Below, in pieces: positions 60,504 through 64,000 of a stretch of 64,000 nt of DNA. This stretch comes from Acinetobacter chinensis. GTDB lineage: Bacteria > Pseudomonadota > Gammaproteobacteria > Pseudomonadales > Moraxellaceae. Position numbers and translations under genes: made by a program. How positions within the stretch are numbered: the first letter of the stretch is position 1; each line of letters begins with the position of its first letter. The stretch spans positions 1,550,001-1,614,000 of the forward strand of contig NZ_CP032134.1 in NCBI RefSeq assembly GCF_002165375.2, read 5' to 3'. Below the pieces are notes generated by a model. The model was not told where the DNA came from. It did not search any database and saw only the letters and a program-made list of their open reading frames with translations.

Positions 60504-61259
60504 ATGACGATGCAAAATACAGACTCAAATATCACGTCACAACAGACTGAGCATAAGAAACAGCCTTTTCTGAGTAAAAATACACCTTTAGCAATTGGTG
60601 CAGCCATTCTTGTGCTTGGCAGTGGTGTGCTTGGATATACGGTTGGACATCGTCAGGGGTTAACAGTCGTTGGTTTTGATGCAGATGCTGAGCAGCTGGT
60701 CGATGTAGTTCAGAAGCAGAAAGCAAGCCTGGAAGGTCTGAATAAAAGCCTGAACACGGCTGTACAGGAGCGTGATGTTGCTGTCAGTAATTCAAATGAT
60801 CTGTATAAGGCACTGAATCAGGCACGTGAAGATAAAGCACAGAATGACAGTATGAGCTTAACTTATCGGGAAGTGCTGCGTCAGCGTGGTGGATTGAGTC
60901 TGACTGTGCAGAATCTGGGTGTGAAATCCCTGCCTGAAAATGCTTATGAATATCAGGTGGATCTGGTACAGGTCAGTCCAGGCAAACGCCGTGCTTCAGG
61001 TTCTGTTGAAATCCGCCTGATCCGTGGAACAGAGGTGCTGGTGGTGCCACTGGAAGATAATCAGTTCAATTTTGAAGATTATGAGCGACTGACCGGCCGA
61101 TGGACGATGCCGAAAGGTTTTGTCCCTCAGTTCATTGAAGTACGTCTCACAGGTGCAACACCTGTGATCAAACGCTTCAGCTGGGCCCGTGGCGCAGCAG
61201 TGGAAGCACCATCCGCATTTATTGCTGAGATACCTCAAGCAGAAGCAAATGCTCAATAA
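60504..61259 (+). CDS. DUF6776-like membrane-anchored coiled-coil protein
   Basis: 251 residues: a short cytoplasmic N-terminus, one span (IGAAILVLGSGVLGYTVG, about 31-48), a coiled-coil (about 62-115, QLVDVVQKQKASLEGLNKSLNT...) and a C-terminal beta-rich domain with RRASGSVEIRLIRGTEVLVVPL. It resembles DUF6776/conserved hypothetical proteins located next to argC. Role unknown. Two ATGs (60504 and 60510) compete. Confidence 0.72.
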   Translation: MTMQNTDSNITSQQTEHKKQPFLSKNTPLAIGAAILVLGSGVLGYTVGHRQGLTVVGFDADAEQLVDVVQKQKASLEGLNKSLNTAVQERDVAVSNSNDLYKALNQAREDKAQNDSMSLTYREVLRQRGGLSLTVQNLGVKSLPENAYEYQVDLVQVSPGKRRASGSVEIRLIRGTEVLVVPLEDNQFNFEDYERLTGRWTMPKGFVPQFIEVRLTGATPVIKRFSWARGAAVEAPSAFIAEIPQAEANAQ

Positions 61260-61276
61260 ATACGAAACAGAAACTT

Positions 61277-61690
61277 ATGAGAACACTTAGACGTCAAACC
61301 TGCCTGAACGAAGTAAAAAATGCCTTTCATCAGTCTGGCTACGTGGATTGGCATCTCAGCCCACGTATGAGTGACGTACCTCAGGATGAGGATCAGGGGG
61401 AAATTGCAGTACAGACAGCTCCACCGGAACTGAAACGTCCACCGATGTACGCTGTTCTTTTAATGAACGATGATTACACGCCAATGGACTTTGTAATTGA
61501 AATTTTACAACAATACTTTGCAATGAATCTTGACCAGGCTACTCAAGTAATGCTAACAGTACATTATGAAGGAAAAGGTGTTGCAGGCGTATATCCAAGA
61601 GACATCGCGGAAACGAAAGCGAACCAGGTCAATAATTACGCTCGATCACAAGGTCATCCATTACTTTGTCAGATTGAGCCAAAAAATTAA
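61277..61690 (+). CDS. clpS: ATP-dependent Clp protease adaptor ClpS
   Basis: ClpS delivers N-end-rule substrates to ClpAP. The conserved core is PPMYAVLLMNDDYTPMDFVIEILQQYF, with the Asn-Asp-Asp of the N-degron pocket, and VHYEGKGVAGVYPRDIAETK. The start is uncertain: ATG 61277 gives a 137-residue protein with an unusual N-terminal tail, ATG 61367 a 107-residue protein closer to typical ClpS; neither has a strong ribosome site. Nine bases separate it from clpA. Confidence 0.93.
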   Translation: MRTLRRQTCLNEVKNAFHQSGYVDWHLSPRMSDVPQDEDQGEIAVQTAPPELKRPPMYAVLLMNDDYTPMDFVIEILQQYFAMNLDQATQVMLTVHYEGKGVAGVYPRDIAETKANQVNNYARSQGHPLLCQIEPKN

Positions 61691-61699
61691 GGGGGTTGC

Positions 61700-63976
61700 A
61701 TGCTCAGTCGTCAATTGGAAGTATCATTACGTTTGGCTGTCAGCATGGCTCGTCAGAAGAGACATGAGTTTCTAACGGTTGAACATTTATTACTGGCATT
61801 GCTGGATAATGATTCTGCGGTCAATGCACTGAAAGCATGCGGAGCAGACATTATTGTGCTTCGCAAAGAGCTGGAAGAATACGTAGAACAACACACACCT
61901 AAACTGGGTGAAAACAGCGAACAGAACCCACATCCTACAGAAAGTTTTGATCGTATCCTGCAAAGAGCAATTTTCCATGTGCAATCCAGTGGTGGCGATC
62001 GCATGGTTGAAGGTGCGGACATTCTGGTTGCCATGTATTCGGAGCGGGATTCATTTGCGGTTTATCTGCTCAAACGTCATCAGATTAACCGTTTGACGCT
62101 GACTCAGTATCTGTCACACGGAACACGCAAGGAAGAAGTGCAGGCTGAAGAAGAAGTTGAAGAACTGGACGGAGAGTCTGCATCGTCTGCGAGCGCAGGT
62201 CCTCTGGAGCTTTATACAACAAATCTGAATACCGAAGCCCAGAAAGGCAAAGCGGATCCACTGATTGGTCGTGAGAAAGAGATTGAACGTGCCGCGCAGA
62301 TTTTATGCCGTCGACGTAAAAACAATCCATTGCTGGTCGGTGATCCCGGTGTGGGTAAAACCTCTATTGCGGAAGGTCTGGCATGGTTAATTGTAAACGG
62401 TAAAGCTCCAAAACCGCTGTTGAACGCAGAAGTCTACAGCCTGGATATTGGTGCGCTGGTCGCAGGCACCAAATACCGCGGTGATTTTGAAAAACGCCTG
62501 AAACAGTTGCTGAACGCATTGAAAAAGAAACCAGAAGCTATTCTTTTTATTGATGAAATTCATATGATTATTGGTGCGGGTTCAAGTATGGGCAGCACTA
62601 TGGATGCTTCCAACTTAATCAAACCTGCTCTGGCAAACGGCACACTGCGTTGCATTGGTTCAACCACTTTCCAGGAATACCGTCAGGTATTTGAAAAGGA
62701 TCATGCACTTTCACGCCGTTTCCAGAAAATTGATGTCAATGAGCCTTCACTTTCCGAATCCATTGATATTCTGCGTGGTCTGAAATCGCGTTTCGAAGAG
62801 TTTCATCATGTGAAATATGATGATAAAGCTTTGGTTTCAGCTGTAGAACTGTCAGCAAAATTTATTAATGACCGTTTTCTGCCTGATAAGGCGATTGACG
62901 TCATTGATGAAGCTGGCGCACAGCGTCGTCTCAAGGCAGAACAGGACGATACACTGATTACGGTTGAAAATATTGAAGATATCGTTTCAAAAATTGCCCG
63001 TATTCCGCCGAAAACTGTTTCTAAAGACGATAAAACAGTCCTTGAACATCTTGAGCGTGATCTGAAACGTGTGGTGTTTGGACAGGATGAAGCGATTGAA
63101 GCGCTTTCATCGGCTATTAAGCTGTCACGTGCAGGACTGAAATCTCCAGATAAGCCTGTCGGAAGTTTTGTATTTGCCGGTCCTACAGGGGTTGGTAAAA
63201 CAGAAGTGACCAAGCAGCTTGCAAAATTGATGGGTGTTGAGCTCGTACGTTTTGATATGTCTGAGTACATGGAGCGTCATGCAGTTTCCCGTTTGATCGG
63301 TGCACCTCCTGGTTATGTTGGTTTTGATCAGGGTGGTTTACTGACTGACGCAATCCATAAAAACCCACATTGTGTGTTGTTGCTGGATGAAATTGAAAAA
63401 GCACATCCAGATGTTTTCAATCTGCTTCTGCAGATCATGGATCATGGTTCGCTGACCGACAACAATGGACGTAAGTCTGATTTCCGTAATGTGGTGATTG
63501 TACTGACCACCAATATTGGTGCAGAAAGTATTTCACGAGTCAGCATTGGCTTTATGGAACAGGACAACAGTCTGGACAATCAGGATGCAATGAAAAAAGC
63601 ATTTTCTCCTGAATTCCGTAACCGCCTAGATGGGGTGATTCAGTTCAAGGCATTGCCAGTGACGATCATTGAAAATGTCGTGGATAAATTCCTGACCGAG
63701 CTTCAGGCGCAGCTGGATGAGAAACGGGTTATTCTGGAGGTGGATCAGGATGCACGTGAATGGATGGCTGAAAATGGTTATGACCGCCTGATGGGTGCCC
63801 GGCCAATGCAACGATTGATTCAGGAGCATCTGAAAAAGCCACTGGCAGAGATGATTCTGTTTGGTGAGCTGGCAGAACATGGTGGAAATGTTGCTGTTTC
63901 TGTGAAGAAAGAAGATGGCAGGGCTGTTGGTCTTAAGCTTGAAGTGTTTGAAGATGAGACAGCTGAACCTGCTTAA
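61700..63976 (+). CDS. clpA: ATP-dependent Clp protease ATP-binding subunit ClpA
   Basis: 758-residue AAA+ unfoldase. The N-terminal Clp-N repeat is at about 1-145, and the first AAA domain has GDPGVGKT (214-221) and LFIDEIHM. The second domain has GPTGVGKT (494-501), LLLDEIEKAHPD and the C-terminal Clp-D2. It works with ClpP (not in the window) and ClpS. AAGGGGG ribosome site. It is complete, ending at 63976. No ClpB-type middle coiled coil is present, confirming ClpA. Confidence 0.98.
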   Translation: MLSRQLEVSLRLAVSMARQKRHEFLTVEHLLLALLDNDSAVNALKACGADIIVLRKELEEYVEQHTPKLGENSEQNPHPTESFDRILQRAIFHVQSSGGDRMVEGADILVAMYSERDSFAVYLLKRHQINRLTLTQYLSHGTRKEEVQAEEEVEELDGESASSASAGPLELYTTNLNTEAQKGKADPLIGREKEIERAAQILCRRRKNNPLLVGDPGVGKTSIAEGLAWLIVNGKAPKPLLNAEVYSLDIGALVAGTKYRGDFEKRLKQLLNALKKKPEAILFIDEIHMIIGAGSSMGSTMDASNLIKPALANGTLRCIGSTTFQEYRQVFEKDHALSRRFQKIDVNEPSLSESIDILRGLKSRFEEFHHVKYDDKALVSAVELSAKFINDRFLPDKAIDVIDEAGAQRRLKAEQDDTLITVENIEDIVSKIARIPPKTVSKDDKTVLEHLERDLKRVVFGQDEAIEALSSAIKLSRAGLKSPDKPVGSFVFAGPTGVGKTEVTKQLAKLMGVELVRFDMSEYMERHAVSRLIGAPPGYVGFDQGGLLTDAIHKNPHCVLLLDEIEKAHPDVFNLLLQIMDHGSLTDNNGRKSDFRNVVIVLTTNIGAESISRVSIGFMEQDNSLDNQDAMKKAFSPEFRNRLDGVIQFKALPVTIIENVVDKFLTELQAQLDEKRVILEVDQDAREWMAENGYDRLMGARPMQRLIQEHLKKPLAEMILFGELAEHGGNVAVSVKKEDGRAVGLKLEVFEDETAEPA

Positions 63977-64000
63977 CTGGTCATAAACTTAAGATAGAGA

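Noticed and set aside
1..64000. Mobile elements, CRISPR arrays, tRNA or rRNA genes
   Set aside because: I looked for transposase-like proteins, spaced direct repeats and tRNA-like cloverleaf sequences and saw none; a covariance search would be decisive for small RNAs.

Overview
The window reads as chromosomal DNA from an Acinetobacter-like gammaproteobacterium (Moraxellaceae). The main support is an alkM-type alkane hydroxylase beside a divergent AraC regulator of the AlkR type, a CydP-CydA-CydB-CydX-YbgE oxidase operon, a stand-alone malate synthase G, and low-to-moderate GC with AT-rich intergenic spaces. I see no insertion sequence, prophage, integrase, CRISPR array, tRNA or rRNA. It looks like core chromosome with catabolic and regulatory patches.

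Layout: 1-2.3 kb carries ftsB, ispD and rodA. 2.5-4.0 kb has a tandem glycine riboswitch in front of a DadA-type FAD dehydrogenase. 4.1-9.1 kb has a thioesterase, an LprI-like exported protein, ispF, a phosphatase-like protein, DAHP synthase and a TauE/SafE permease. 9.4-19.5 kb has lpxB, the alkR/alkM pair, an SDR/LysR pair, a GNAT, a two-gene acyl-CoA dehydrogenase unit and an ABC1 kinase. 19.6-26 kb holds small exported proteins, prmB-aroC, a GNAT, a hydrolase and membrane proteins. 26.2-32 kb has pyrF with a notable promoter, lysO, a Baeyer-Villiger-type monooxygenase with a divergent AraC regulator, and zapE. 32-39 kb has a glycosyltransferase, glcB, a MarR regulator and a TerC-CBS-CorC protein behind a possible leader peptide. 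39.4-42.8 kb is the bd oxidase operon. 43-55.6 kb has a YqiJ-like protein, a sugar kinase/Rieske pair, GNAT and NUDIX enzymes, a DUF347-repeat protein, an M16C protease, phospholipase A and KtrAB. 55.7-64 kb has divergent ilvA/rpiA, a REP-like element, a YgjP-like metalloprotease, argC, a DUF6776-like protein and clpS-clpA.

Functional themes are oxidation of hydrocarbons and fatty acids (AlkM, two acyl-CoA dehydrogenase subunits, thioesterase, BVMO), the glyoxylate step (GlcB), respiration at low oxygen (bd oxidase), and housekeeping biosynthesis (isoprenoids, aromatic amino acids, pyrimidines, arginine, isoleucine). The most interesting signals are: (1) the pyrF promoter, whose predicted transcript starts with an A/T-tract like UTP-controlled E. 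coli pyrimidine promoters and which carries three phased GGCAC/GTGCC half-sites; (2) an acyl-CoA dehydrogenase pair whose subunits have lost complementary catalytic and FAD-binding motifs; (3) a glycine riboswitch on a D-amino-acid dehydrogenase-like gene; (4) IscR-like repeated sites at the cyd operon that recur upstream of an unknown small membrane gene; and (5) a short leader ORF beginning Met-Asp-Pro-Ser-Pro that overlaps the start of the TerC-CorC gene.
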